From: Hydrangea macrophylla
Taxonomy: Eukaryota; Streptophyta; Magnoliopsida; Cornales; Hydrangeaceae
Length of the DNA: 64,000 bases
NCBI GenBank assembly: GCA_033977485.1
Contig: CM066991.1
Span: 29,509,850-29,573,849, forward strand
Reading direction: 5' to 3'
Below are positions 20,715 to 31,138 of this stretch, piece after piece; position 1 is the stretch's first letter, and every line of letters starts with the position of its first letter. The translations under genes were made by a program, and so were the position numbers. Under the pieces are notes generated by a model. That model had not been told where the DNA came from and searched no databases. It saw nothing but the letters and a program-made list of their open reading frames with translations.

Positions 20715-22109
20715 AAACTCCTTTAATCATACATTCCAGAAACAGCCTCCCCGCAACTTTGGCAAGTTGGAAATCCCCCTCTCCTCAGCCTTAGACCAGC
20801 TCCTCAAGAAAGGCCATCTCCAATTACTCGAACCACGAAACACCCCACCACCACCAAGTTGTGACATATCCAACCACTACACCTACCACCAAGCCCCTGG
20901 CCACAACACTAATGATTGCATGCACCTCCGTCACGATACCCAAGACCTCATTGACCAGAATATCATCGAACCATCACCAAAGCATCCCCATGTCACCCAA
21001 AATCCCTCATCGAGTCTGACCCTGTATCCTTCAACCCTGTCACCTATATCACCCCCTTAGGATGTCCCTTATCCCTCACTGGCATCCCAGAGTCTAGGAG
21101 AATTCATTTGATTGAAGGGGAGGATGATGAATGGCAGTAGCATCTAGATGATGAACAAGATTTATTCTTCCTAGAAGAACATGATCTAGGGGTACTAGAC
21201 CTTAAATGGTATGATCTCAACGATGAAAGTGATGCCTCTATCTGGAATGAGATAGAGAAACCATTTGTGGGAACAGATTATGATTGCTTCAAAGAAGATG
21301 GGACTGTAGAAGGACCTACCCCTGTCGAAATTGATGCTGTGACCAGGTCAGGCCGTCATTACCAGCCTTCATAGCCTGTCACTGAAACCATTGAAAAAGG
21401 GCCAATCAAAGACAAAGGAAAGGGAAAAATGGATGAGATCATCGAGGAAGATCATGAGTTGATAAAGCTGCTAAAGAGTACCCAAGAACATCTGTCGATG
21501 TGGAACATCATGGTAACATCCTATAAGCATAGACAAGCTGTGTTGAATGCCTTGGCTGGGATTGAGGTTCCCATCGATGCTGCACCGGAAGATATGGTGG
21601 CTTTCTTAGGCATGCTCACCCCTGATCCAATCATTACCTTTTCCGATGAAGACCTATCGCCAGAAGAGTCTACGAACAAGAAAGCATTGTACGTCACTAT
21701 TGGATGCAAGGGGCAACAAGTGCCGCTCTGCTTGGTTGATACGAGTTTCGCTTTGAATTTTTATACCCTAAGAACTTCCACCGCCTTAGGGGTCAATATC
21801 CTGGACATCACCCCATTAGTGCAATCCGTGAGGGCTTATGACAACACCAAAAGAACTATAATGGGAACTGTTTATCTCCAAATCCAAGTAGGGCCTCTGG
21901 TTTGCACGGAACTTTTCTAAATCATGGTCCCCGTTTCAATCAATTTGTTAATTAGGAGGCCCTGGCTGCATGTCAACAAAGCTGTATCATCCACCGTGCA
22001 CCAAATGATCAAGTACATTCATGAGAAAAAGGTAAAATCATCTTCGGCAATAGTTGGGAAAATGAAGCCTTTCCAAGCTACGCTCCTGTCTTTGAAATCC
22101 AAATACTAG
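20715..22109 (+). pseudogene. Tat gag C-terminus and protease
   Basis: FGKLEIPLSSALDQLLKKGHL leads to the lineage's knuckle-like motif (CDISNHYTYHQAPGHNTNDC) followed by LRHDTQDLID. A frame change near 21030-21060 joins an acidic linker with AVTRSGRHYQP. Protease (about 21690-22040): the loop reads CLVDTSFALN, then RAYDNTKRTIMGT and LLIRRPWLHVNKAV. A TAA at about 21918 stands where the flanking sense suggests Gln. The capsid-encoding 5' half of gag is missing. The protease loop keeps Asp but departs from the usual D-N/G-G/E-S pattern. Confidence 0.8.
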
Positions 22110-23084
22110 AACTGGAAGAAGGAGAAATCAGAGGATTCTCCATGATCAATGATGAAGATAGGTTCCCTGAGATCCACTTTGCGATTGTCAATATCATCCG
22201 TAAAATGAACTACTTTTCTGGAATGCAATGAGGCTGACTTTAACAAGGAATCCTCGAATTCCTCGAGATTAAAGAATAACACGGCACCATTGGGTTGGGA
22301 TACGAGCCCATTGGAGAAGATATCGAGCTATAAAAGCCATGGAAGAAGCAAATGAGGAGTCTCCCATCGTACCACAAAACCCTGAACGGGCAGTTCATCA
22401 AAGAAGGGGATGACTTCCATTAATTTGGGTTTCCTAGACCTTGGATCCATCCGACCACCAAAAAAGTTATCCTGGACTTGAGATCTTCACTGACTGCAAG
22501 AGGCCCCCTTATCAAGATCCATTCTATCCAGAAGAAGTTGTCAAGACCCCAGAGGAAGACTTGAAGTATCTAGATACCGAAGCTATTGAGAAAATGTGGG
22601 AAGAATTTGCTAAAGAAAAGGAAGGAAAGAGGGCCAAGAGCCAAGATGATCAGATCATGCCAACTGATGAGGGTCTGAGCAACCAGGTTGTAGAGTTATC
22701 TGTCTGTGTCTCCCTATCCCCTATCCCTATGGAGCTTGTACTTCCAATTATTGAGATTGTACCAGAGTCGGCTGTTATAGGCCCACCACTGTCTCATGTT
22801 ATCACTCCACCTGTTATGAATGAAATGAAAGACGGTTCTACTTACTCCTCTGTGTCCAACACTCATGAATGCACAGATCCCTCCGAGGATCTCCTAATTA
22901 AACTAAAATAACTAATTCAAAAACCACCTGCTTATGAAATAATTGAAGATACTTTATTGATTAATCTAGGTGAAAAATATAATCCACAAATTGTGCTCAT
23001 TGGCTCAACGCTTAATAAAGAAGAAAAAGGAAAATTGACTCTTTTGGTAAAAGAATACAAAGATGGTTTTGCTTGGTCTAACAA
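22110..23084 (+). pseudogene. Tat linker (G-patch-like) and RT N-terminus, copy 1
   Basis: The recognisable pieces are a degenerate G-patch-like stretch (about 22190-22320), the conserved LNGQFIKEGDDFH and GFPRPWI blocks, KYLDTEAIEKMWEEF, and the start of RT (IGSTLNKEEKGKLTLLVKE, DGFAW). Several frame breaks. At 23084 the reading is cut by the K1 LTR. The same segment reappears at about 25390-26320. Confidence 0.75.
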
Positions 23085-23168
23085 TGTAATACCCTGAGTT
23101 TCTGGAGAGTATTAATAAATAAAACTTCATTCTATAAGCTTTTATTTCCTTTTGGTGAAATTTGGTTA

Positions 23169-23362
23169 CCAATCGATTGCCATTTATCCCAATTGATTGA
23201 CACTTTTTAATACCAATCGATTGACATGTTCCTAATCGATTGCCATTTTACCGACTAAATTGATTACATGTCAACATACCAACCGATTGACATTCTTTCC
23301 AATCGATTGCCTTCTAATATTTGTTGCCAATCGATTGACTTGTGTCCCAATCGATTGACATA
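23169..23362 (+). repeat. Palindrome array upstream of the K1 TATA box (CAATCGATTG)
   Basis: Nine units in about 190 bp, mostly CAATCGATTG followed alternately by CC or ACAT, with variants AATTGATT and AACCGATTG. The last ends about 57 bp before TATATAG at 23419. Confidence 0.9.
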
Positions 23363-23812
23363 AGCTGAGACAAGTTTTCTTCTTTTCTTTAGCTTTGAAC
23401 GTGTGGCACTCTCTCAACTATATAGATATGAACTCAAATTGTGCCTTGGGTTTGTTTTGATCAATTGAGATTGAGAGAGAGAATGTGGATATATATACAC
23501 ATATATCCATATATCTATTTCTATATATACCCATATACACACACACTGCCTTGGCAACTGGGAAAAGAAGAAGAGAAGAAGGAAAGCAGAAGAAAGAAGA
23601 AAGAAGAGACAGAGAAGTGAGAAAGAGAAAGAGGAAGGAGAGAGCTTGGAGGATTAAAGCTCACACAAGCCAAACACACCCTAGGTGAGTTTCTAACTCA
23701 CTTGGTCCCTATATTTGATGTTTTTACAAGTTATTATGAAGCTTAGAGGTATAATATGCATGAGGTGTACGTTTATATATGTTGTTTTTATATTCTACTG
23801 GTGAAGACAGTG

Positions 23813-24107
23813 CCAATCGATTAGCATAATTACCAATTGATTGCCATCAGTCTGGACCCAATCGATTGCATAGAATTCCAAGCGATTGACATTCCAATCG
23901 ATTGCCAATCTTAGCAATCGATTGACATCATTTCAGACCCAATCGATTACCATTGTTAGCAATCGATTTATATTATTTTTATCCCAATCGATTAGACAGA
24001 ATTCCAATCGATTGACATTATTTAATTTTTAATCGATTACCATAAGTAGCAATCGATTGACATAGTTTTTATCTCAATCGATTGAATCTTATATCAATCG
24101 ATTGGTA
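23813..24107 (+). repeat. Palindrome array downstream of the K1 TATA box
   Basis: More than ten CAATCGATTG-type units (with AATCGATTACC, CAAGCGATTGACA and CAATCGATTTA variants) from about 390 bp after the TATA box. Confidence 0.9.
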
Positions 24108-24922
24108 TGGACAGAGCATGGATTCCCTTGCTTGTTTATTATATTAGGGTTCAATTATTCAATTTTTGATTTGGACTTCCATTGTGCGATTTTGGGTTAA
24201 ACAGGGATAATGTGACAACAAAGTTAAGTATAATTATACACAATGGATGGAAGTAATAACGTGGGAAATCTATTGATTCTTGTATGAGTTCGACATCCAT
24301 TTTCTTTTAATCTGTGTAGTCAGGCCACATTGGGAAATCATCGTTAGTTTTTATTAGTACTGAGTATACGCAGGTTTGGTAAGTTCTGGGAATGGTACGT
24401 GGATGGACGTTTGGTCATGATGTGCTCTTAAAAGCACTGAGCTGGACCAAGTAGTCCTAAGATAGACCAGATAATATATGATATGCTCTTAAATGCGGTG
24501 AGCTGCGATGTCTGGTACATGACGTTGAGTCGTGGCAATAGATGATATGCCTTGTTCAAAACATTGTGTCCCTGAAATGTGGTGAACAGGATACATTGTT
24601 CTTAAAAACTGGGGACGGACTGACGTGGATTCCACGATATGCGGTGAGCTATGTAATATGCTCTTAAAAGCGGTGGACTAAATGAGGTTGTATCCCTAGA
24701 GTTAACTGATTGCGTCTGTTCGTTCAGTCAGAATATGTTAATATTGATGTTTGAGTAACTAGACGATAAGGGTTGGTATACGAGGTTGAATAAAGGAACA
24801 AGATATTGTTATAATTATAATAAGATATTAACTCGTGTTTTCATGGGCTTGTGTTTTACTTCAGATAATTGGTACTATGTTAGTTATTACTCACGCAACT
24901 CTCAGTAAGCTGACGGCCTTTT

Positions 24923-25380
24923 ATTGTAAAATCCATTGATAGAGAAGGACACTTGATAGCGTTGGGGAAATTCTTCGAAAGATTGCGCAAATTCAAGATG
25001 AGACTCAATCTGAAGAAATGCACTTTCAGTGTGACCTTTGGGGAGATGCTGGGTTTTCTCATCACCAAAAGGGGGATAGAGGTCGATCCTTTCAAAATCA
25101 AGGTGATTTTAGAAATGGCGCTAACGTAAAATGAGAAAGAAGTATGAGGGTTTCTCGGGAGAATCTAATTCATTAGCCGCTTCATCTCCAAGCTCACAAC
25201 TATGTGTGATCCCTTGTTCCGACTACTGAAAAAAGGAGAGAAGTTCCAATGATATGACCAATGCCAAGCTACCTTCGACAAAATAAAAGCCTACCTCCAA
25301 ATTCCACCTGTCCATTTACCACCTACCCCTCATAAGCCCTTGCTTCTTTACCAATCCATCTCTGAAAATGCCATGGGTTG
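24923..25380 (+). pseudogene. Tat RT C-terminal fragment, copy 1
   Basis: Reads KSIDREGHLI, RLNLKKCTF and LGFLITKRGIEVDPFKIK, then GFLGRI* and PLFRLLKKGEKF in one frame with stops. It matches 26815-27268 of copy 2, including two stops after EKEV and GFLGRI. The end at about 25380 joins linker sequence, marking the duplication breakpoint. Confidence 0.85.
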
Positions 25381-25389
25381 AAGAATGTC

Positions 25390-27600
25390 CATATGATCAG
25401 TGATGAAGACAAGATCTCTGAGAACCACTCAGCGGTTGTAAATATCGTTCACAAAATGAAATACTTCCTTGGAATGGGGTTGGGCTGATATTAACAAGGA
25501 ATCCTTGAATTCCCCGAGATTAAAGAACAACAAGGCACCTTTGGGTTGGGATACGAGCCCACTAGAGAAGACATCGAGCTGCAAAATCCATCGAAGAAGA
25601 GAATGAGGAGTCTCCCGTCATACCGCAAAACCCTGAACGGGCAGTTCATCAAAGAAGGGGATGACTTCCACTATTTTGGATTTCCTGAACCTTGGATCCA
25701 TCCGACCACCTAAAAAAGGTATCCTGGACTTGAGATGTTCGCTGACTACAAGAGTCCCCCTTATTAAGATCCATTCTATCTAGAAGAAGTTGTCAAGACC
25801 CTAGAGGAAGACTGGTTGAAGTATCTAGATTCTAAAGCTATTAAGAAAATGTGGGAAGAATTTGCTGAAGAAAAGGAAGGAAAGAGGTCCAAGAGACAAG
25901 ATGATCAGACCACGCCAACTGAGGAGGGTCTGAGCAACCAGCCTGTAGAGTCATCTGTCTGTGTCTCCCTATCCCCTATCCCCATGGAGTCTATATTTCC
26001 ACTTATTGAGTCTGTACTAGAGTCAGCCGTTGTAGGCCCACCACTATCTGATGTAATCACTCCACCTACTTACTCCTCTGTGTCTAACACTTATGAATGC
26101 ACAGATCCCTCCAAGGTTCTCCTAATTGAACTAAAACAACTAATTGGAAATCCACCTGCTTATGAAATAAGTGAAGATACTTAATCGATTAATCTAGATG
26201 AAAAAGACAATCCACAAATTATGCAAATTGGCTCAACCCTTGATAAAGAAGAAAAAGGAAAATTAACTCTTTTGGTAAAAGAATTCAAAGATGGTTTTGC
26301 TTGGTCTTACGAAGACATACCTGACGATCCTGACATTGTCCAACATCATATTTCCCTCCTCCCCAATTCTACCCCGTCAAGCAGAAAGTTAGGCACATGA
26401 GACTAGAATGGGCACTCAAGGTCAAAGAAGAGGTAGAGAAGCAGTTCAAGGTAGGATTCATCATTGTCACATAATATGCACAATGGGTCGCCAACATCAT
26501 GCTGGTCCCCAAGAAGTATGAAAATGTTCGTGTGTGTGTTGACTTCTGCTAACTAAACAAAGCCAGTCTAAAGAATGACTTCCCACTTTCCCACATCGAC
26601 GTTTCTGGTAGATAACACCATAGGCCATGAGCTATTGTCATTTATGGATGGTTTCTTAGGGTACAACTAGATTTTACCACACCATGGGGGACTTACTATT
26701 ATAGGGTAATGCCTTTTGGGCTCAAGAATACCGGGGCAACTTGCCAAAGGGCCGCTAACACCCTACTACATGACATGATTCACAAGGAAGTGGAAGTATA
26801 CATGGATGATATAATTGTAAAATCCAAGGATAGAGAAGGACACTTGATAGTGCTGAGAAAATTCTTCAAAAGATTACACAGATACAAGATAAGATTGAAT
26901 CTGAAGAAATGCACTTTCGGTGTGACCTCTAGGAAGCTGCTGGGTTTTCTCATCACACAAAGGGGGATAGAGGTCGATCCTTTCAAAATCAAGGTGGTTT
27001 TAGAAATGGCGCCACCGCAAAATGAGAAAGAAGTATGAGGGTTTCTCGGGAGAATCTAATTCATCAGCCGCTTCATCTCTAAGCTCACAACTACGTGTGA
27101 TCCCTTGTTCCGACTACTAAGCAAAGGAGAGAAGTTCCAATGGGATGACCAATGCCAAGCCGCCTTCGACAAAATAAAAGCCTACCTCCAAAGTCCACCT
27201 GTCCTTTTACCACCAACCCTTCATAAGCCCTTGCTTCTTTACCTATCCGGCTCTGAAAATGCCATGGATTGTATGAAAGCCAGTCTGAAAAAGCCATTTA
27301 TTACCTTAGCAAGAGGATGACTGGGTATGAGCTCAACTACTCTGCCCTCAAAAAAATGTGTTGGGCTTTAGTCTGGTGCACTTGCTGACTAAGACACTAT
27401 ATGCTAGCCTTTCCGGTTGTGCTTATATCCCACATGGATCCTCTAAAATACCTCCTCAAAAAACCTGCCTTAACCGGTCGTATATCTCGTTGGTTAACTT
27501 TTACTATCTGAATTCGATATCAAGTGTGTAACAAACAAGTCGGTAAAAGGGAGAACTATAGTTGAGCATCTTGCTGAACACGCTGTTGGTTCTGAAGAAA
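25390..27600 (+). pseudogene. Tat linker, RT and first RNase H, copy 2
   Basis: Linker: YFGFPEPWIHP, KMWEEFAEEKEGK. RT (about 26170-27070): IGSTLDKEEKGKLT, FAWSYEDIPDDPDIVQHH, VMPFGLKNTGAT and the catalytic YMDDIIVKSKD. Connection and first RNase H (about 27070-27600): FISRFISKLTTTCDPLF, KCTF and QAAFDKIKAYLQSPPVL, then degenerate sequence. Many stops and frame changes. Compared with copy 1 it is uninterrupted and keeps the RT core. The same GFLGRI stop in both copies shows that it was present before the duplication. Confidence 0.85.
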
Positions 27601-28042
27601 GTGGAGACTTTCCATTCCCGAATGAGAAAATCATGGAAGTTAAAGAAGAGCAATGGGAGTTACACTTCGATGGGGCAGCCGACATGAAAGTGTATGGAGT
27701 AGGGATGATTCTGGTGTCAATAAATGGGGACCACGCCCCACTAGCAGTCAAGCCCAACTATACCTCTACCAACAATACCGCTAAATATGAGGCATTCATC
27801 TTGGGAAAGGAAGCAGCCATAGAATTAAAGGTTAAAAGACTGGACATCTTCAGAGATTCAAACCTGCTTGTGTCACAAGCCAGAGGAGAATGGAAAGTAA
27901 AAGAAGAGAGGCTGAAACCTTACAACGATCAACTTGATGGACTTAAGAAATAGCTCAAGAGCGTAACATTCTTTTACCTTCCCAGGGAGGAGAACCAATT
28001 GGCAGATTCATTGGCTAACTTAGCCTCCATGATCAAAATCCC
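27601..28042 (+). pseudogene. Tat second (archaeal-type) RNase H
   Basis: WELHFDGAADMKVYGVGMIL carries the first Asp, NNTAKYEAFILGKEAAIEL the Glu, and FRDSNLLVSQARGEWKVKEE the second Asp. This second RNase H after a degenerate first one is a known feature of Tat elements. Open for 107 codons from 27633 to 27953, then a TAG where Gln is expected. It runs to ASMIKIPVGG where the MITE is inserted. Confidence 0.85.
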
Positions 28043-28050
28043 CGTAGGAG

Positions 28051-28692
28051 GTGAGGTGTCATTTGGAACAGAAATTCCAATTCCGACCGATTTCGATCCG
28101 AAAAATTCCGATTTTGGCAACTAAATATGCATTCCGAATTCCGAATTTCTGAATTCTGAAAATTCCGAAAAAAATCGGATCGGAACCGGAATTATTTTTA
28201 GAATTCTGAAAATTCTGAAAAATTTCCGAAATTGTATTTTCTGAAACATTTTCGAAAAAATTCCGAAATATTTCGAAAATTTTTCGAACATATTCCAAAA
28301 TTGTATTTTCTGAAACTTTTCCGAAATATTCCGAAAATTGAGTTCATCCCACATCGAAAAAACACAAAAAAATTGGATGTAATTTGCTTCTATAAAAGGC
28401 CTACAAGTCTCAAGTGAAATCCCATTAAGCTTGAATTCCGAATATTCCGAAAAATTCCGAAAATATTCTGAATATTCTGAAAAATTCCGAAAATATTATG
28501 AATATTCTGAAAAATTTCGAATCTGATAAAATTATGAAAATTCAAATATTTCCGAAATTTCGGAATTGGAAATAATTTTGGAATTTTCGAAATTTCGGAA
28601 CGGAATTCGGAATGCATTTTTGGCTTCCGAAAATTTTGGAATTTTTTTCGAAAGGGTTGTTTCCGATCCGTTCCGGCCGAAACACACCCCTG
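28051..28692. mobile_element. hAT-type MITE (642 bp) with 8-bp target duplication
   Basis: Flanked by CGTAGGAG (28043-28050) and TGTAGGAG (28693-28700), an 8-bp duplication with one mismatch. Removing it restores the pol reading IKIPVG-VKMMPLVIE. Ends are GTGAGGTGTC and, on the other strand, CAGGGGTGTG, of the CAGGGGTGT class seen in hAT elements. The body is dominated by ATTCCGAA and TTCGGAAT runs that make it strongly self-complementary. No transposase. ORFs inside it are repeats of that pattern. Confidence 0.75.
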
Positions 28693-28700
28693 TGTAGGAG

Positions 28701-29514
28701 TCAAGATGATGCCTCTGGTAATCGAATAGAGATATGAGCCATCATTTAACATGATCGCCACAATTAAGGAAGAAGAAAAGGAAACGCCGTGGTACCAAGA
28801 TATATGGGACTTCATAGAAAGAGGAATGTATCCCCAAGAGTTTGGTGAGAAGGACAAAAGAACAATTCAAAGATTCGCTGTGCAGTTCATCATCTGTTGG
28901 GGAAAACTATTAAAGAAAGGGTATAATGGTTACAACCTGACTTGTTTATTCGGGAAGATCACCAGAAGGATGATGGAACAGATACACGAATGGGTATGCG
29001 GTCCACACATGAATGGTCAAATGCTAGCTAAGAAGATTGTAAGATAGGGGTACTACTGGATAACATTGGAGAAAGATTGTTGTGAGTACGTGAGAAGGTG
29101 CCATAAATGCCATCGCTACTCTGTAGTATGACCTCTCCATGGCCATTCTCAACCTGGGGAATCGATATCATTGGCGAAATTATTCCAAAAGCCTCAAATG
29201 GGAATCATTACATTCTGGTGGTCGTCAACTACTTCACAAAGTGGATTTAAGCTGGATCCTACATTGAATTAGGAGCCAAGGAAGTGGCCAAGTTCATCAA
29301 AAGAAACCTTATCTGCCGCTATGGAGTCCCCCATGAGATCATCTCGGATAACAAGAGTCATTTCAAAGAAGAAGACAGGGATATATTTGAGGAATGCAAA
29401 ATCACTTATCATAAGTCATCACCATACAAACCACAAACCAATGGGGCAGTTGAAGCTACAAACAAAAATGCCAAGGCCATACTATAGAAATCAACTGATA
29501 CTTACAAAGATTTG
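28701..29514 (+). pseudogene. Tat integrase, truncated at its C-terminal side
   Basis: Reads MMPLVIE*RYEPSF, then WYQDIWDFIERGMYP, a zinc-finger tail CCEYVRRCHKCHRY, and the catalytic core: WGIDIIGEIIPKASNG (first Asp), YGVPHEIISDNKSHF (second Asp), PQTNGAVEATNK (Glu). A TAG stands in AIL*KSTDTYKD. It stops at 29514 where an Athila LTR begins. The integrase C-terminal domain is not present here. Confidence 0.88.
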
Positions 29515-31138
29515 TGATACGAAAATAATTTGTGCGCTTCTTGTACAACACCAAAGTGTAGGTGGACGTGCAAGTAGTATTCTGCTAAGACTAGGTCGGT
29601 CCCACAGAGAAGATTTAAAGCTACTTACTTAGACTAATCTCAAAAAGAAATTAAAAATTCAAACTTTAAATAAGGTGTAGAACACGAAGTTCCACAATTA
29701 ACAACTATTAAAGTAAGCAATAAAATTAAACTAATAATTAACTAACTTAACTAAAGCGATATCTAACACGGTTTTTAACTTTATAAAAGGGAACCGTTGG
29801 GATCACACGAATCCATAGTGACCGAACCATCTACCATGCAGTTACATTAATGCTCTATGGAGTACGTCCATCTATAGTATTTCGTATTTTTCTAAAGATA
29901 AAGAATCCATAGCCCTTTCATGACAGGGATTAAATCATCACAATTGGTATAAAATACGTTTAGGCAATTTAAAACAATAGTTAAGACTCGCACTATGAAT
30001 GGTGTAAGCATTCAAAGTGGTTTGCAAAAGTTATTGAAGAAAAATACATTAAGGCTTAAAGTTAAGAAACTGTTTTGACAAACTGAACATATGGGAACAG
30101 TTTGATAACAAATCTAAAAAACAGAAAGTCAAGGAATACTGCAAAGGACCATCTCAAGAATATGAAGGTTCGATCGATGGACGCGCTCTCGATCAATCGA
30201 GCATCATCATCTCTTGAACGATTGAAATGTCTTCGATCACTTGACTATATCTCTAGTTCGATCGATCGAACCTACTTCGATCGATTGAACACAGGTTTTA
30301 TTCTGGTGCATGGCAGAGGCTAGAGATCACAGTTTCATTGTGATCCCCCAACACTGGGATTACTCGGACATCGTTTGAGATGTTACAAATTGGTTTTTAA
30401 TGTGAGAAAACATTAAGGCTACGTTTGGTTGTGTTTTAATCCTAAAAACTCTAAAAACTGTGGTTTAACAAGAAACTAGCATGCAAAACATTGATTACCA
30501 TTACTTGTGGTACGAAAATCCATTAACAAAATGCAAATAACCAATAATATGAAACCTGGATGAATAGAAAACTTGTATTAAACATTGAAATCTCCAAAAA
30601 CCAAAGTAATAGCCAAAGATTAACCTACAAAACCAAACAAAGCTCTCGATCCCTCTCTAAAATTGAAAAATAAAAAGTAGATGTCCTCTGTGGCATGTTT
30701 ACAACTGATATATATAGAAAAACCTAGACTAGAGTTACAATAATCCGCTTCTGCTACGTGCAAGTAAAATTCTAATAAAGGCATGTTCGATCGATCGAAA
30801 GCACATTTGATCGCTTGAAGTCTCATGTTATTCAATCGCTTGATAAACCTTCGATCGCTTGAACCCTTCTCGATTGCTCGAGCTTCACATTTTAGCTTTG
30901 AAATGTTTCTTTTGCATCTTTGCTTTACCCTTTTCTCCTATAAGTTATCCCTGCACATAGCAACACAGTAATATGCACAAAATAGTAGCTAAAAACACCC
31001 AACTCATAATAGATTTGTTACATTGTATGTAAACTGGCATTGTAACCCAAATTGTAGATATAATAAGGAGCTGTAAACTAAATTTGTATATTTTCTTATT
31101 TTAGTGCGGTTGTATTTTACAAATGTCCCCGCTTGTCA
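29515..31138 (-). repeat. A4 LTR, Athila type (1.62 kb)
   Basis: In minus-strand sense it starts TGACAAGCGGGGAC after the tract AGTTGGGGGTTA and ends TCGTATCA within TB integrase. A TATA box (TATATATA) is at 30709-30716. Palindrome arrays lie at 30786-30880 (upstream of TATA) and 30168-30292 (downstream), as in A1 and A2. The upstream array is more decayed: only one perfect TTCGATCGATCGAA remains. Confidence 0.8.
30168..30880 (-). repeat. Two palindrome arrays of the A4 LTR (30168-30292 and 30786-30880)
   Basis: Units such as GTTCGATCGATGGAC, TTCGATCGATCGAACC and TTCGATCGATTGAAC, with diverged forms CGATCGCTTGAA and CGATTGCTCGAG. They flank the TATA box at 30709-30716, with the right-hand array on the promoter-upstream side. 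Confidence 0.8.

Larger units (their letters stand above)
23085..24922 (+). repeat. K1: truncated chromovirus-like (Tekay/Del-type) LTR insertion
   Basis: It starts TGTAATACCCTGAG, as many plant chromovirus LTRs do. A TATA box (TATATAG, 23419-23425) is present, and the middle carries imperfect repeats of GCTCTTAAAAGCGGTGAGCT (about 24420-24680), then TTACTCACGC-AACTCTCAG near the end. No internal coding region. The expected ...GTGACA end is absent. Compared with the second pol copy, about 490 bp of RT including the catalytic YMDD block is missing at the insertion point, so the LTR is 3'-truncated and joined to a deletion. Confidence 0.6.
20715..29514 (+). mobile_element. TB: Tat/Ogre internal region, rearranged
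   Basis: It holds gag C-terminus, protease, G-patch-type linker, RT, RNase H, a second RNase H and integrase, all plus strand and all broken. A segment of linker-RT is present twice in tandem. The first copy is interrupted by a chromovirus-like LTR (23085-24922), and a MITE sits between the second RNase H and integrase. It ends inside integrase where an Athila LTR was inserted (29515). Dual RNase H and the G-patch-type linker are hallmarks of the Tat lineage. Confidence 0.85.

Noticed and set aside
28059..28857. Minus-strand ORFs rich in FRNISEKFQK-type peptides
   Set aside because: Produced by the ATTCCGAA repeats of the MITE.
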